This document shows positions 17,269 to 25,568 of a stretch of 64,000 nt of DNA, one piece after another. Position 1 is the first letter of the stretch. Each line of letters starts with the position of its first letter. This DNA comes from JALYYC01 sp039922495 (GTDB lineage Bacteria; Chloroflexota; Dormibacteria; CF-121): positions 23,340 through 87,339 of the forward strand of contig JBDTEO010000043.1 of assembly GCA_039922495.1 (NCBI GenBank), written 5' to 3'. Position numbers and translations under genes: made by a program. Under the pieces are notes generated by a model, which saw only the letters and a program-made list of their open reading frames with translations, was not told where the DNA came from and ran no database searches.

Positions 17269-18524
17269 GAGCCGGGGCGCCGCCGCTCCCGGGTCACCAG
17301 ATCAGCGTCGAGCAACAACGGGGGCTGAGCGTTGATGGACTCCTGCCGGGGAAGATGATGCACCCGAGCGACTCGGACGATGCGGCCCGTGGGCTCCGCC
17401 TTTGCGATGAGGCCGGCGCCGCCACGATCGTGTGGGGTGGGGGAACCCAGATGCCGCTGGGGTCGGTCCCGAGCCGCTACGACATTGCGCTCTCGACGGA
17501 ACGGATGACGCGGCTGCTCGAATACGAGCCCGGCGATCTCACCTGCCGCGTGGAGGCGGGGATGCGCGTGGCCGACCTGCAGGTGACGCTGACCGCAAAG
17601 GGTCAGCGCCTTCCACTCGACCCGCCCCATCCGGCCCGCGCGACGGTCGGCGGCATGGTGGCCGCCAATAGCAATGGGCTCAGCCGGTCCCGTCATGGCA
17701 CGGTGCGCGACTGGGTGATCGGCCTGGCAGTCGCCTACCCTTCCGGCAAGGTCGCCCGCGCCGGTGGCAAGGTGGTGAAAAACGTGGCGGGCTATGACCT
17801 GATGAAGCTGCACACCGGTGCCCTGGGCACGTTGGGAGTTATCACCGAGGTCAACCTCAAAGTGCAGACCCGCCCCGAAGCAGAAGTCACCTTGCTCGGG
17901 CATTTTCAGGACCCGGTGGCCGGGCTCAACGCTGGGATCGATCTGGCGCACCAGTACCTAACTCCTGCCGCCATGATCCTGCTGGACCGCACCGCCCTCT
18001 GGCAATGCGGCTTGACGGCCGACTGGCGCTGGACACTTGCCATGAAGCTGGAGGGCTACGCCCGAGAGATCGAGCCCCTGAAGGAGGTGGCGGCCAAAAT
18101 CGTCAAAGCGGCGGGAGGGCGGCTCGAGGGCCAGGCCGCGCCGGAGGCTTTCTGGAACGAGGCTCGCGACTGGTCGGCCCCGCTGGATCCTGCCGACGTC
18201 ATCCTCTATGGGATGACGTCCCTCACCGGACTGAAGAAGATGCTGCCGGAGCTTGCCGGGCAGGGATCGCTTGTGGCGCACCCGGCGGGTGGGGTCTTTT
18301 ACTTGCGGCTCCCCGCGGAGGCGGTCAGGCCGGCACTCGACCGGCTGCGCCTGGCGGCCGGGGCCCACGGGCAGGTGATTGTGGCCCGGGCCCCGGCGGC
18401 GATGAAAAAGGATCTCGATGTCTGGGGGCCGCCGCCGGCGGCGTTTGCGCTGATGCGATCCCTCAAGCAGGCGCTGGACCCGAACGCGACGCTGAGTCCC
18501 GGGCGGTTCGTGGGCGGGCTCTAA
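17265..18524 (+). CDS. glcE: Glycolate oxidase FAD-binding subunit GlcE
   Basis: 419 residues with a second PCMH FAD-binding domain (IVWGGGTQMPLG; ARATVGGMVAANSNG; VKNVAGYDLMKLHTGALG) and a shorter C-terminal domain ending DPNATLSPGRFV. Works as partner of GlcD. GTG 17265 is preferred since it overlaps the glcD stop as GTGA and sits 8 bp after GAGGAG; GTG 17259 is also in frame. The stop shares one base with the glcF ATG. Confidence 0.93.
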   Translation: MRAGAPPLPGHQISVEQQRGLSVDGLLPGKMMHPSDSDDAARGLRLCDEAGAATIVWGGGTQMPLGSVPSRYDIALSTERMTRLLEYEPGDLTCRVEAGMRVADLQVTLTAKGQRLPLDPPHPARATVGGMVAANSNGLSRSRHGTVRDWVIGLAVAYPSGKVARAGGKVVKNVAGYDLMKLHTGALGTLGVITEVNLKVQTRPEAEVTLLGHFQDPVAGLNAGIDLAHQYLTPAAMILLDRTALWQCGLTADWRWTLAMKLEGYAREIEPLKEVAAKIVKAAGGRLEGQAAPEAFWNEARDWSAPLDPADVILYGMTSLTGLKKMLPELAGQGSLVAHPAGGVFYLRLPAEAVRPALDRLRLAAGAHGQVIVARAPAAMKKDLDVWGPPPAAFALMRSLKQALDPNATLSPGRFVGGL

Positions 18525-19882
18525 TGGCCAGGCTCCCGACGCTCGATTTCAAGCGCGAGGTGGATGAGCATGGCGTACCGGCGCCGGCCGCAGGCATGGA
18601 TATCGACCTGGTGCGCGATTGCATCCATTGCGGGCTCTGCTTGCCCAAGTGCCCCACCTTCCGAATCCTCAATCATGAAGGCGATAGCCCGCGGGGCCGG
18701 ATGTGGCAGATCAAAGAGGCGACCCTTGGTCTCGTGGAGTTCGACGATCCTCGGTTCCAGGCGCACATCTATCAATGCTTCAACTGCCGGGCCTGCGAAA
18801 CGGCCTGCCCATCCGGCGTCCAGTTCGGCGCCGTGATGGAAATGGCCCGGGCGAAGACGCCACCTCCGAACCGCCGCGACCGGCTGGTGCGCGCCCTGCT
18901 GCTCAACGGCCTGCTCCCGCATCCGGCCCGGCTTCGGCTCGCCGGCCGTGTCTACCGCGCGGTTCAGCGCATGCGCATTCCCGCGCTGTTGCGACACACC
19001 GCCGCCTGGCGAATCCTGCCGCTGGGAAAGTTTGCCGCCTTTCCACCCTTTGCCGACCGGGCGGTTGGTCGCCGGACACTTCCGGCCGTCACGCCGGCGA
19101 TCGGGAAAGCCCGCGGGCGGGTCGGTCTGCTGACCGGCTGCATCCAGGACGAGATGTTCCAGGGAACCAACCGACGCACGGCGCTGTCGCTCTCGGTCAA
19201 CGGGTACGAGGTGGTCCTGACAGAGCAGCGCGTTTGTTGCGGGGCGCTGCCCTCCCACGCCGGCGAAGCTGGGACGGCGCACCGCCTGGCCGCGGCGACC
19301 GTGGCGGCGTTTAACCAGCTCGACGTCGAAGCGGTGGTGGTCAATGCCGCCGGCTGCGGATCCAACATGAAGGAATACGCCGTGCAGCTGCGCGGCAATC
19401 CGGCCGAGGCGGAAATGGGCGCGGCCTTTTCGCGAAAGGTCAAGGATGCCTCCGAGTTGCTGATCGCCCAGGGCCTGCGGCCGCCGACTCGACGGATCGA
19501 ACTCAAAGTCGCCTACCAGGATCCATGCCACCTGCTGCATGGGCAGCGGATTCAGCAGCAGCCGCGCCAAATCCTGCGCATGATCCCCGGCATCGAACTG
19601 GTCGAGTTGCACGAGGGAGACTGGTGCTGCGGCTCGGCGGGGATCTATAACCTGACCCATCCCGAGATCGCCGACCAGGCGTTGAGTTGGAAAGTCAGGA
19701 GCATCGTCGAGTCTGGTGCGCAGGTGGTGGCCTCCGCCAATCCGGGCTGCATCCTGCAAATCGCCATGGGGCTGCAGCGCGCTGGTCACGATATTCCCGT
19801 GGTGCACGTCATGGACCTGCTCGGCTGGGCCTACGGGGATCAGGGGGAGGCGCCGCCGGTCATTCGCCGGGTTCTCCGCTGA
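18524..19882 (+). CDS. glcF: Glycolate oxidase iron-sulfur subunit GlcF
   Basis: 452 residues. Two 4Fe-4S motifs at the N-terminus (CIHCGLCLPKCP and CFNCRACETACP) and two cysteine-rich CCG domains (VCCGALPSHAGEAG; WCCGSAGIYN) that in this family ligate a further cluster or bind the electron acceptor. It relays electrons from GlcD/E to the membrane quinone. Start ATG 18524 overlaps the glcE stop (TAATG). The glcDEF order is complete. Confidence 0.95.
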   Translation: MARLPTLDFKREVDEHGVPAPAAGMDIDLVRDCIHCGLCLPKCPTFRILNHEGDSPRGRMWQIKEATLGLVEFDDPRFQAHIYQCFNCRACETACPSGVQFGAVMEMARAKTPPPNRRDRLVRALLLNGLLPHPARLRLAGRVYRAVQRMRIPALLRHTAAWRILPLGKFAAFPPFADRAVGRRTLPAVTPAIGKARGRVGLLTGCIQDEMFQGTNRRTALSLSVNGYEVVLTEQRVCCGALPSHAGEAGTAHRLAAATVAAFNQLDVEAVVVNAAGCGSNMKEYAVQLRGNPAEAEMGAAFSRKVKDASELLIAQGLRPPTRRIELKVAYQDPCHLLHGQRIQQQPRQILRMIPGIELVELHEGDWCCGSAGIYNLTHPEIADQALSWKVRSIVESGAQVVASANPGCILQIAMGLQRAGHDIPVVHVMDLLGWAYGDQGEAPPVIRRVLR

Positions 19883-20925
19883 TGGCCGTCGCCCGCCCCC
19901 GTCCGCTGGGCGATCCGTGGTTGGACCGGCTGGCCACCTCGATCTGGGCCAAGCCGGAGTTCTCCATGGTGCCGATCGACTACGAAGAGGTCCCGGCGCG
20001 GCCGTACGCCGGCCTGCGGGACCCGAGCATCGGCCCTCGGGTGGTCTATGTGGGGATCCCCTCCGATTACGGCACCGCCTTCCTGCTCCATCTGATCGAG
20101 CGAGGCACGAACCTCGTGGCGGTGGTCTGCAGCACCCGCTGGCAACGGACGCACCCCAAGGCGGACGTGATCGCGCGGATCGCGGGCCACCTCGGCAGGC
20201 CGGTGGAGGTCACCGCGAACGCCAATGCGGAGCCCTTCGTCCGGAGCCTGCGCGCTTACGAGCCGGACGTGGTCGTGATGGCCAGCTTCGACCAGATCCT
20301 GGCGCCTGAGCCACTCAGTGTTCCCAGCCGCGGCTGGCTGAATATCCATCCGTCGTTGCTGCCACGCCACCGGGGTCCGGAGCCGATCTACTGGACGATC
20401 GTGAAGGGCGACCGCGAGGCGGGGATCAGCATCCACCTGACGGTACCGCGGATCGATGCCGGGCCGATCCTTGCCCAGCGGCGGGTGCCCGTCGATCGGC
20501 GCGATACCTCGGGGACGCTCTGCAAGCGGCTGGTGGCGGAGGGGCTGGACGCCCTCGACGAGACCCTGGCCGGGCTCGCCACGGGTGCGGCGCAGGCGGT
20601 GGCACCGGACGTGTCGAAGGGAAGCTATGAGCCGCCGGTCCGCCAGACCCCGCTCGATTGGGACCAGCCCTACGTCCAGCTCGACCGCCTGGTCCGTGCC
20701 GGGGATCCGGATCAGCCACCGCATGTCGATGTCGCCGGCGAGCGACGCTTCGTCCTTGCCCTGCGGAGGGTCGGCCCACGGGCCGGAGAGCCTCTGGGCG
20801 TCCTGAAGGCCCTCCCCCCGGACGAGCTGCTGGCGGTGGCTCGGGACGCCATCGTGGCGGTCCGCTGGCGGCGTTTCGGGCACACCCACGCCGTCCGTCC
20901 GCTGCGGCGCCAGCAATTCCCGTAA
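19882..20925 (+). CDS. Formyltransferase-family protein (Fmt-like)
   Basis: 347 residues. The formyltransferase catalytic core is clear: LNIHPSLLPRHRGPEPI (Asn-x-His block), ISIHLTVPRIDAGPIL with the conserved Asp, and a C-terminal OB-like domain. This is the 10-formyl-THF-dependent transferase fold of methionyl-tRNA formyltransferase, but the N-terminal ~40 residues are divergent and the gene is joined to glcDEF (1-bp overlap with glcF) rather than to def. A specialised formyltransferase acting on a metabolite or sugar nucleotide is possible; Met-tRNA formylation cannot be excluded. Confidence 0.78.
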   Translation: MAVARPRPLGDPWLDRLATSIWAKPEFSMVPIDYEEVPARPYAGLRDPSIGPRVVYVGIPSDYGTAFLLHLIERGTNLVAVVCSTRWQRTHPKADVIARIAGHLGRPVEVTANANAEPFVRSLRAYEPDVVVMASFDQILAPEPLSVPSRGWLNIHPSLLPRHRGPEPIYWTIVKGDREAGISIHLTVPRIDAGPILAQRRVPVDRRDTSGTLCKRLVAEGLDALDETLAGLATGAAQAVAPDVSKGSYEPPVRQTPLDWDQPYVQLDRLVRAGDPDQPPHVDVAGERRFVLALRRVGPRAGEPLGVLKALPPDELLAVARDAIVAVRWRRFGHTHAVRPLRRQQFP

Positions 20926-20949
20926 CGCAGCTGTGACACGGACTGGCCC

Positions 20950-20955
20950 TATAAT
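20950..20955 (+). promoter_or_regulatory. Candidate -10 box (TATAAT) before the ErpA-like gene
   Basis: A consensus TATAAT lies 9 bp before ATG 20965. The upstream TGTGACA (20932-20938) is too close to act as a -35. The 5' leader would be only a few bases at most. Confidence 0.5.
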
Positions 20956-20964
20956 GGACGAGTA

Positions 20965-21351
20965 ATGGCTCAAGAAATGATCGATACCGATCTGATCAGC
21001 ATCTCCGACTCCGCCCTCACCCAGCTGCGCGACCTGCTGGGGAAGCAGGGGAAGGCCGAGATGGGTCTTCGCGTCTTCGTCCAGCCGGGCGGTTGCTCCG
21101 GGATGTCCTATGGCATGGGCTTCGAGGACCATGCGGAGGATGGCGATGCGATCACCGAGGTCGGCGGCGTACGCCTCTTCGTTGATTCGGTGAGCGTCCA
21201 GTACATCAAGGGCGCGGAGATTGACTTCGTCGACAGCCTGATGGGCGGCGGCTTCACGGTGCACAACCCGAACGCCGTCTCGAGCTGCTCCTGCGGCAGC
21301 TCCTTCGACACCGGCGCGGATGCCGGCACCGCCCGCGGCTGCAGCCACTAG
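20965..21351 (+). CDS. ErpA/IscA-type Fe-S cluster carrier
   Basis: 128 residues, HesB/IscA fold. The three cluster-ligand cysteines are present: C in PGGCSGMSYGMGF and the pair in SSCSCGSSF. The C-terminus carries a Gly/Ala/His-rich extension (TGADAGTARGCSH) with a further Cys and His. A-type carriers receive clusters from SUF and hand them to 4Fe-4S apoproteins, several of which are encoded around it (GlcF, ferredoxins, Nth). Confidence 0.93.
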   Translation: MAQEMIDTDLISISDSALTQLRDLLGKQGKAEMGLRVFVQPGGCSGMSYGMGFEDHAEDGDAITEVGGVRLFVDSVSVQYIKGAEIDFVDSLMGGGFTVHNPNAVSSCSCGSSFDTGADAGTARGCSH

Positions 21352-21452
21352 TCCGCTAGTCGGCTAGCGCCCCTTTTCGACAGTCGCCAGGCGCCCGTCG
21401 CCGCTGCGGTCTGCGCCCCTACCGCTCCCCGGGAGCTGACCTTCACCTGCGA

Positions 21453-21480
21453 TTGACATATGCCGATATAGGTATATAAT
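21453..21480 (+). promoter_or_regulatory. ArsR promoter with overlapping palindromic operator
   Basis: TTGACA (21453-21458) and TATAAT (21475-21480) are separated by 16 bp, a near-consensus sigma-70 type promoter. An imperfect inverted repeat, ATATGCC (21458-21464) and GGTATAT (21471-21477), lies in the spacer and overlaps both hexamers; it is a good candidate operator for the ArsR-family repressor encoded 6 bp downstream. The start codon GTG 21487 coincides with the predicted transcription start, so the message is probably leaderless. Confidence 0.75.
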
Positions 21481-21486
21481 GCGTTC

Positions 21487-21840
21487 GTGGCACGGGCGGC
21501 GACCACGGCAGACGCGTTTAATGCGATAGCGGAACCGCGGCGTCGCGAGATCCTGGACCTCCTGGCCCACGGCGAGCGCCCGGTGAACGAGCTGGTGGAA
21601 ATGCTCGGGCTATCGCAGCCACAGATCTCGAAACACCTGCGGGTCCTGCGAGAAGTTGGAGCGGTTGATGTCCGGGTGGACGGCCGCCAGCGGGTGTACG
21701 CGCTGAATGGGCCGGCGCTGAAGCCGATCCATGACTGGGTGAAGAACTACGAGCGTTCGTGGTCGGAACGGTTCGATGAGTTGGATGTCGTGTTGAAAGA
21801 TCTCAAGTCAGAGGAGGAAGCAAATGACCGTGGCAAGTAG
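21487..21840 (+). CDS. ArsR-family transcriptional regulator
   Basis: 117 residues, winged helix-turn-helix of the type usually paired with an SRPBCC gene: AEPRRREILDLLAHGERPVNELVEMLGLS then SQPQISKHLRVLREVGAV and a C-terminal RQRVYALNGPALKPIHDWV block. The metal-binding ELCVCDL-type motif is absent, so it probably does not sense As/Cd/Zn through it. Likely autoregulated via the palindrome in its promoter. The next gene starts inside its last 17 bases. Confidence 0.9.
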   Translation: MARAATTADAFNAIAEPRRREILDLLAHGERPVNELVEMLGLSQPQISKHLRVLREVGAVDVRVDGRQRVYALNGPALKPIHDWVKNYERSWSERFDELDVVLKDLKSEEEANDRGK

Positions 21841-22309
21841 CAAGCAGGCGACCGTGACACTTCCGACGGATACGCAAATTCTCATCACACGCGAATTCAA
21901 TGCGCCGAAGCACCTCGTGTACAAGGCGTGGACCACGCCTGAGCTGGTAGCCCGGTGGTGGAGTGGCCAGCGGGGAACGACGACCAGTGCGGAAATCGAT
22001 CTGCGGGTCGGCGGCAAGTGGCGCTACGTGATGACGGCCAACGGTGGGTTCGAGGTCGGCTTCCACGGCGAGTACCGCGAGATCGTTCCGAACGAGCGTA
22101 TCGTCTCGACCGAGGTTTACGAGGGCGCGCCGGATGGCCAAGCTGTCAACACCCTGACGCTGACGGAGAACAACGGGCGAACAACACTGGCCCTGTTGAT
22201 GCAGCTCGACAGCAAGGAAGTCCGCGACATGATCACCGCCACGGGCATGGAAGGCGGCATGCAAGAGTCCTTCGCCCTCCTCGAAGAGGTCGCGATCTCG
22301 TTGCGCTAA
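21824..22309 (+). CDS. SRPBCC / AHSA1-domain protein
   Basis: 161 residues of the Activator-of-Hsp90-like START superfamily: ITREFNAPKHLVYKAWTTPE, VARWWSGQRG, LRVGGKWRYVM, and a C-terminal helix with GMEGGMQESFALLEEV. These small hydrophobic-ligand-binding proteins are commonly in the same operon as this type of ArsR regulator; here the two genes overlap by 17 bp. Ligand unknown. Confidence 0.9.
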   Translation: MTVASSKQATVTLPTDTQILITREFNAPKHLVYKAWTTPELVARWWSGQRGTTTSAEIDLRVGGKWRYVMTANGGFEVGFHGEYREIVPNERIVSTEVYEGAPDGQAVNTLTLTENNGRTTLALLMQLDSKEVRDMITATGMEGGMQESFALLEEVAISLR

Positions 22310-22372
22310 ATCAAAAACGCCGGGAATTCGAAGTGCGAATGTTCGGAACTGGGGCGATAACCCAGGAAGGGC

Positions 22373-22897
22373 CTAGGGTTCCAGGATGTGGACCGCGGGG
22401 AGGTTACGGTACAGCTCGTCGTAGTCCAGGCCGTAGCCGACGACGAACTCGTTGGGGATGTCGAAGCCCTTATAGGTGATCGGGACCGGTTTCTCGCGTC
22501 GCTCTTCTTTGTTCAGGAGCACGCAGAGCTTGAGCGAGGCTGGCTTGTGGCGCTGGACGTGCTCGAACAAAAATGCGGTCGTGAGTCCGGTGTCGATGAT
22601 GTCCTCGATCATCAGCACGTCTCGGTCGGCGACGTCCATGCTCAGGTCTTTTAGCAGCTGCACATGCCCTGAGGAGACCGTCGCCTGCCCGTAGCTGCTG
22701 ACCGCCACGTAGTCGAAGTTGACCGGGACCGTCAGGTGGCGGCTCAGGTCGGTGGCAAAGCAGACGGAGCCCTTGAGCACCGAGAGCAGGATCAGCGGCC
22801 GCCCGGTGCCCGCGTAGTCGCGCGAAACCTCGGCGGCCATCTCGCGAACGCGTCGCTGGATATCGGCCGCGCCCAGCAGCTCCCGGCCGAGCTTCAC
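22373..22897 (-). CDS. hpt: Hypoxanthine phosphoribosyltransferase
   Basis: 174 residues. PRPP-binding loop VLMIEDIIDTGLT, the flexible-loop region VSSYG and FVVGYGLDYDELYRNLP at the C-terminus identify Hpt, which salvages hypoxanthine and guanine to IMP and GMP. Start GTG 22897. The gene is read toward the SRPBCC gene (convergent); the 63-bp gap between them shows no convincing hairpin. Confidence 0.95.
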   Translation of the reverse strand: MKLGRELLGAADIQRRVREMAAEVSRDYAGTGRPLILLSVLKGSVCFATDLSRHLTVPVNFDYVAVSSYGQATVSSGHVQLLKDLSMDVADRDVLMIEDIIDTGLTTAFLFEHVQRHKPASLKLCVLLNKEERREKPVPITYKGFDIPNEFVVGYGLDYDELYRNLPAVHILEP

Positions 22898-22939
22898 GTG
22901 AGGGTGAAAATGCTAGAGATAGGCCACCGCAGAACCCGG

Positions 22940-23581
22940 CTATTTTACCGCGGGGTGAAACCGTGGCCGAGCCGTGACCTCCTGGGTGGGGGCGATCAGG
23001 AAGATCCAGATGTCCCAGGCGACATGGCTGACGATCAAGGGGGCCATTCGCTGCTCGGCGGCGTAAAGCATTCCCCAGAAGAGGCCCGCCGTGGCGGCGG
23101 CCCCCGTCAACGTGAGGTTTTTGGAGACCAGGTGAATCCCGCCGTAGACGGAGGATGCCAGCAGCGCGGCCCCGACCCGCCCGAAACGCGGCTGCAGGCT
23201 GCGCTGCACCAGGCCCCGCCAGAACAGTTCCTCGCCGGGCCCGATGGCGATGGCGAGAGCGGTGCCGATGGCGGCTTTGGGCGCCTGCGTGCGGAGTTCG
23301 TAGATCTGCCCGATCTCGCGATCGCCGGCCGGCATGATCCGGCGTGCCAGTCGATCGCCGACCTGGAAGACACCATACAGGCCCGCCGCCGAGCCGAGGC
23401 CTGTGGCCAGGTCGCGCCATCGGGGCCGTTCCTGCCGCAGTCCCCGGTCGGTAGCCAGGGCAAAGAGACCAAGGCTGCCCACGCCCAGCGTCATCCGTGG
23501 CCAGAATTGCTGCCGCGGACCGCGGAAGGCGGCGGTCCAGACCACGCCGGCCAGGCCGAGTCCGACGAGCAGGCGCCTCAC
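22940..23581 (-). CDS. CPBP-family intramembrane metalloprotease (Abi)
   Basis: 213 residues from GTG 23581, overlapping the preceding gene's stop by 4 bp. Several hydrophobic helices and the CPBP motifs: GPGEELFWRGLVQR (EExxxR), SSVYGGIHL (second motif His) and VSHVAWDIWIF (third motif His). Members cleave or process membrane substrates, often for maturation of peptides or defence; the substrate is unknown here. The reading frame is open far upstream but that part is an arginine-rich shadow of the UbiA gene. Confidence 0.82.
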   Translation of the reverse strand: MRRLLVGLGLAGVVWTAAFRGPRQQFWPRMTLGVGSLGLFALATDRGLRQERPRWRDLATGLGSAAGLYGVFQVGDRLARRIMPAGDREIGQIYELRTQAPKAAIGTALAIAIGPGEELFWRGLVQRSLQPRFGRVGAALLASSVYGGIHLVSKNLTLTGAAATAGLFWGMLYAAEQRMAPLIVSHVAWDIWIFLIAPTQEVTARPRFHPAVK

Positions 23582-25548
23582 CGGGCCGAGCTGCCGACGA
23601 CCAGGCCGACCAGGAGCAGCACGCCGAAGGCGGCGTGCAGGCGCGCCGTCATCAGGTCGATCATGGCGATCGCGCGCAGGTGACCCTCGGCGCCGCGTTC
23701 CGCCGCGCGCAAGATCCAGGCCATCAGCGGCAGGCTCAACAGGGTCAACAAGGCTAGCCGCGGCAGCGCGCCGACCATGACACCGAGCCCGACGGCGACG
23801 TAGGCACCGAGCACCAGCATCACGTAGATCCAATGCGCGGCGTCGCGGCCGACCTGCGCCGACAGCGTGGTGAACCCGTGTCGCGTGTCCTCCGCAACAT
23901 CCCGCCACTCGTTGCCATGCAGGATGGCCGTGACCAGCAGGCCGACCGGAAGCGCCACGATCAGCAGCCCGCTGTCGAATTGCCCGGTGACGGCGTAATA
24001 GGAACCGAGCACCATCAGGGGCCCCATCAGGGCAAAGACGAGCGGCAGGCCAAGGGCGCGGTACTTGTACTGGAAGGGCGGCGCCGTGTAGAAGTATCCG
24101 CCGATGAAGCCGATCAAACCGAGCGCCACGATCGGCCAACCGCGACTGACGATCAGGTACAGGCCCACCAACAGGGCCAGAAGAAATCCGGCCCAGGCGA
24201 CGGCAAAGGCGCCTCGCTCGCTGACCCGGCCTTTGAGGATCGCCATCGACATCCGAGGCGATGTGATTGAGTCGATCCCGTGGCGGACGTCGTAAATCTC
24301 GTTGATGACATTCGTTCCGATATGCAGCCCAAGCCCGCCGAGCAGGGCGGCGATGAACAACGACCAGTGCATCTGACCGCGCTGCAGCGCAATCGCCCCT
24401 CCAACCGCGACCGGGAGCAGCGAGGCGGTGAAGCTGAATGGTCGAACCAGTTCCCAGACCCCCTGCGCGCGACGGGCGACGCTGGTGGTTGCGCGATCGC
24501 GCCGCGACTCGTCTGCAGGGCGCATGGCATCGGCGGTGGCGACGCTTCCGCGGCTGCCGTACTCAAGGGCGGCCTGCATGACGGCCTTGATCTGTGCCTC
24601 CTCCTGCAGGATCGGCTGTAGCAGCGGCACCGTCATGCCGGCCTCGTGGTACGCCGCCGCGCGCGCGGCGACATCTGAGGCGGTACCGCAGAGGATGAAG
24701 GCGTCGAGGAGCTCATCGGGTATAAGGCCACCGGCCAGGTGGTAATCCTCCGCCCGCCAGGCCGCCGCGATCTTGGTGCGCAGCTCCGGATCGAAGCCGG
24801 CCCGCTTGAGGGAAATGTCGCTGAGCACGGAGATCATGTAGATGACGAAGGGCTCCCGCTTGGCGCGGTTGAGCGCTTCCCGATGGCTGCTGTCGATCAG
24901 CGAGAGTAGATAACCACGGAACTCGATGTCGCCGGGGGCCCGCCCGTCCGCCGCGGCGGCCTCCAGAACGCGATCGCGCATCTTGCCGAACGCGGGTAGC
25001 GACTCTGCCGGTCTGGCTAGGTAGCCGTCGGCCTTGCGCCCGCAGAGGTCGAGGAAGGGCGTGCGGTAGGCGGCGATGTAAATCGGGATCCGGTGCGGGG
25101 GCTGGAACATCGGCTGCAGGGGCGGGACCTTGTCATTCAAGACGAGGCGCTCGCCCCGCCAGAGCGTGCGCACCTGGTCGATCGCCTCGGAGACCCGGCC
25201 AACGGTGTCGTCGTAGGGAATCGCCATCTGGGAAAGGCGGAGCGGCAATCCGCTGCCCAGGGCCAGCGTGCAGCGCCGGGGTGCGAGATCGTCGAGCGCG
25301 GACATCGTCATCGCCAGCACGACCGGGTGCCTCGTATAGGGATTCAGCGCGCCGGCGCCAAGCCCGATCTGGCGCGTCTCCAGGCCGATGGCGCTAAGGT
25401 AGGTGATCGGATCGCGCTCGAAATAGCTGTCATGGATCCAGATGGATTCCACGCCCAGCTCCTCGGCCTGCTGCGCCCAGCGCACCACCTCGCGGACATC
25501 GCCGCGGGCCGCCAGGCCAAGTCCGATCCGGTTTGCCAGCTCTGCCAT
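23578..25548 (-). CDS. Fusion: luciferase-like (F420/flavin) oxidoreductase + UbiA prenyltransferase
   Basis: 656 residues in one uninterrupted frame. Residues 1 to ~335 are a luciferase-like monooxygenase barrel resembling F420-dependent oxidoreductases (GLGLAARGDVREVVRWAQ; GAGALNPYTRHPVVLAM; GKMRDRV). After a polar linker (~336-360) comes a MenA/UbiA-type polytopic prenyltransferase with the Asp-rich motifs N413-x6-D420-x5-D426 and N546-x3-D550-x3-D554 for Mg-prenyl diphosphate. UbiA enzymes prenylate aromatic acids or transfer prenyl chains; next to menG this suggests menaquinone synthesis. The role of the barrel domain is unknown. ATG 25548; -10 TATCGT lies 6 bp upstream. Confidence 0.85.
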   Translation of the reverse strand: MAELANRIGLGLAARGDVREVVRWAQQAEELGVESIWIHDSYFERDPITYLSAIGLETRQIGLGAGALNPYTRHPVVLAMTMSALDDLAPRRCTLALGSGLPLRLSQMAIPYDDTVGRVSEAIDQVRTLWRGERLVLNDKVPPLQPMFQPPHRIPIYIAAYRTPFLDLCGRKADGYLARPAESLPAFGKMRDRVLEAAAADGRAPGDIEFRGYLLSLIDSSHREALNRAKREPFVIYMISVLSDISLKRAGFDPELRTKIAAAWRAEDYHLAGGLIPDELLDAFILCGTASDVAARAAAYHEAGMTVPLLQPILQEEAQIKAVMQAALEYGSRGSVATADAMRPADESRRDRATTSVARRAQGVWELVRPFSFTASLLPVAVGGAIALQRGQMHWSLFIAALLGGLGLHIGTNVINEIYDVRHGIDSITSPRMSMAILKGRVSERGAFAVAWAGFLLALLVGLYLIVSRGWPIVALGLIGFIGGYFYTAPPFQYKYRALGLPLVFALMGPLMVLGSYYAVTGQFDSGLLIVALPVGLLVTAILHGNEWRDVAEDTRHGFTTLSAQVGRDAAHWIYVMLVLGAYVAVGLGVMVGALPRLALLTLLSLPLMAWILRAAERGAEGHLRAIAMIDLMTARLHAAFGVLLLVGLVVGSSAR

Positions 25549-25554
25549 GAGATC

Positions 25555-25562
25555 ACGATAAT
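25555..25562. promoter_or_regulatory. Overlapping divergent -10 boxes between UbiA fusion and menG
   Basis: The 20-bp gap between two divergent start codons contains GATAAT on the plus strand (25557-25562, 6 bp before ATG 25569) and TATCGT on the minus strand (25560-25555, 6 bp before ATG 25548). The boxes share four base pairs, so both polymerases would compete and both messages would be leaderless. Confidence 0.5.
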
Positions 25563-25568
25563 CCAGGC

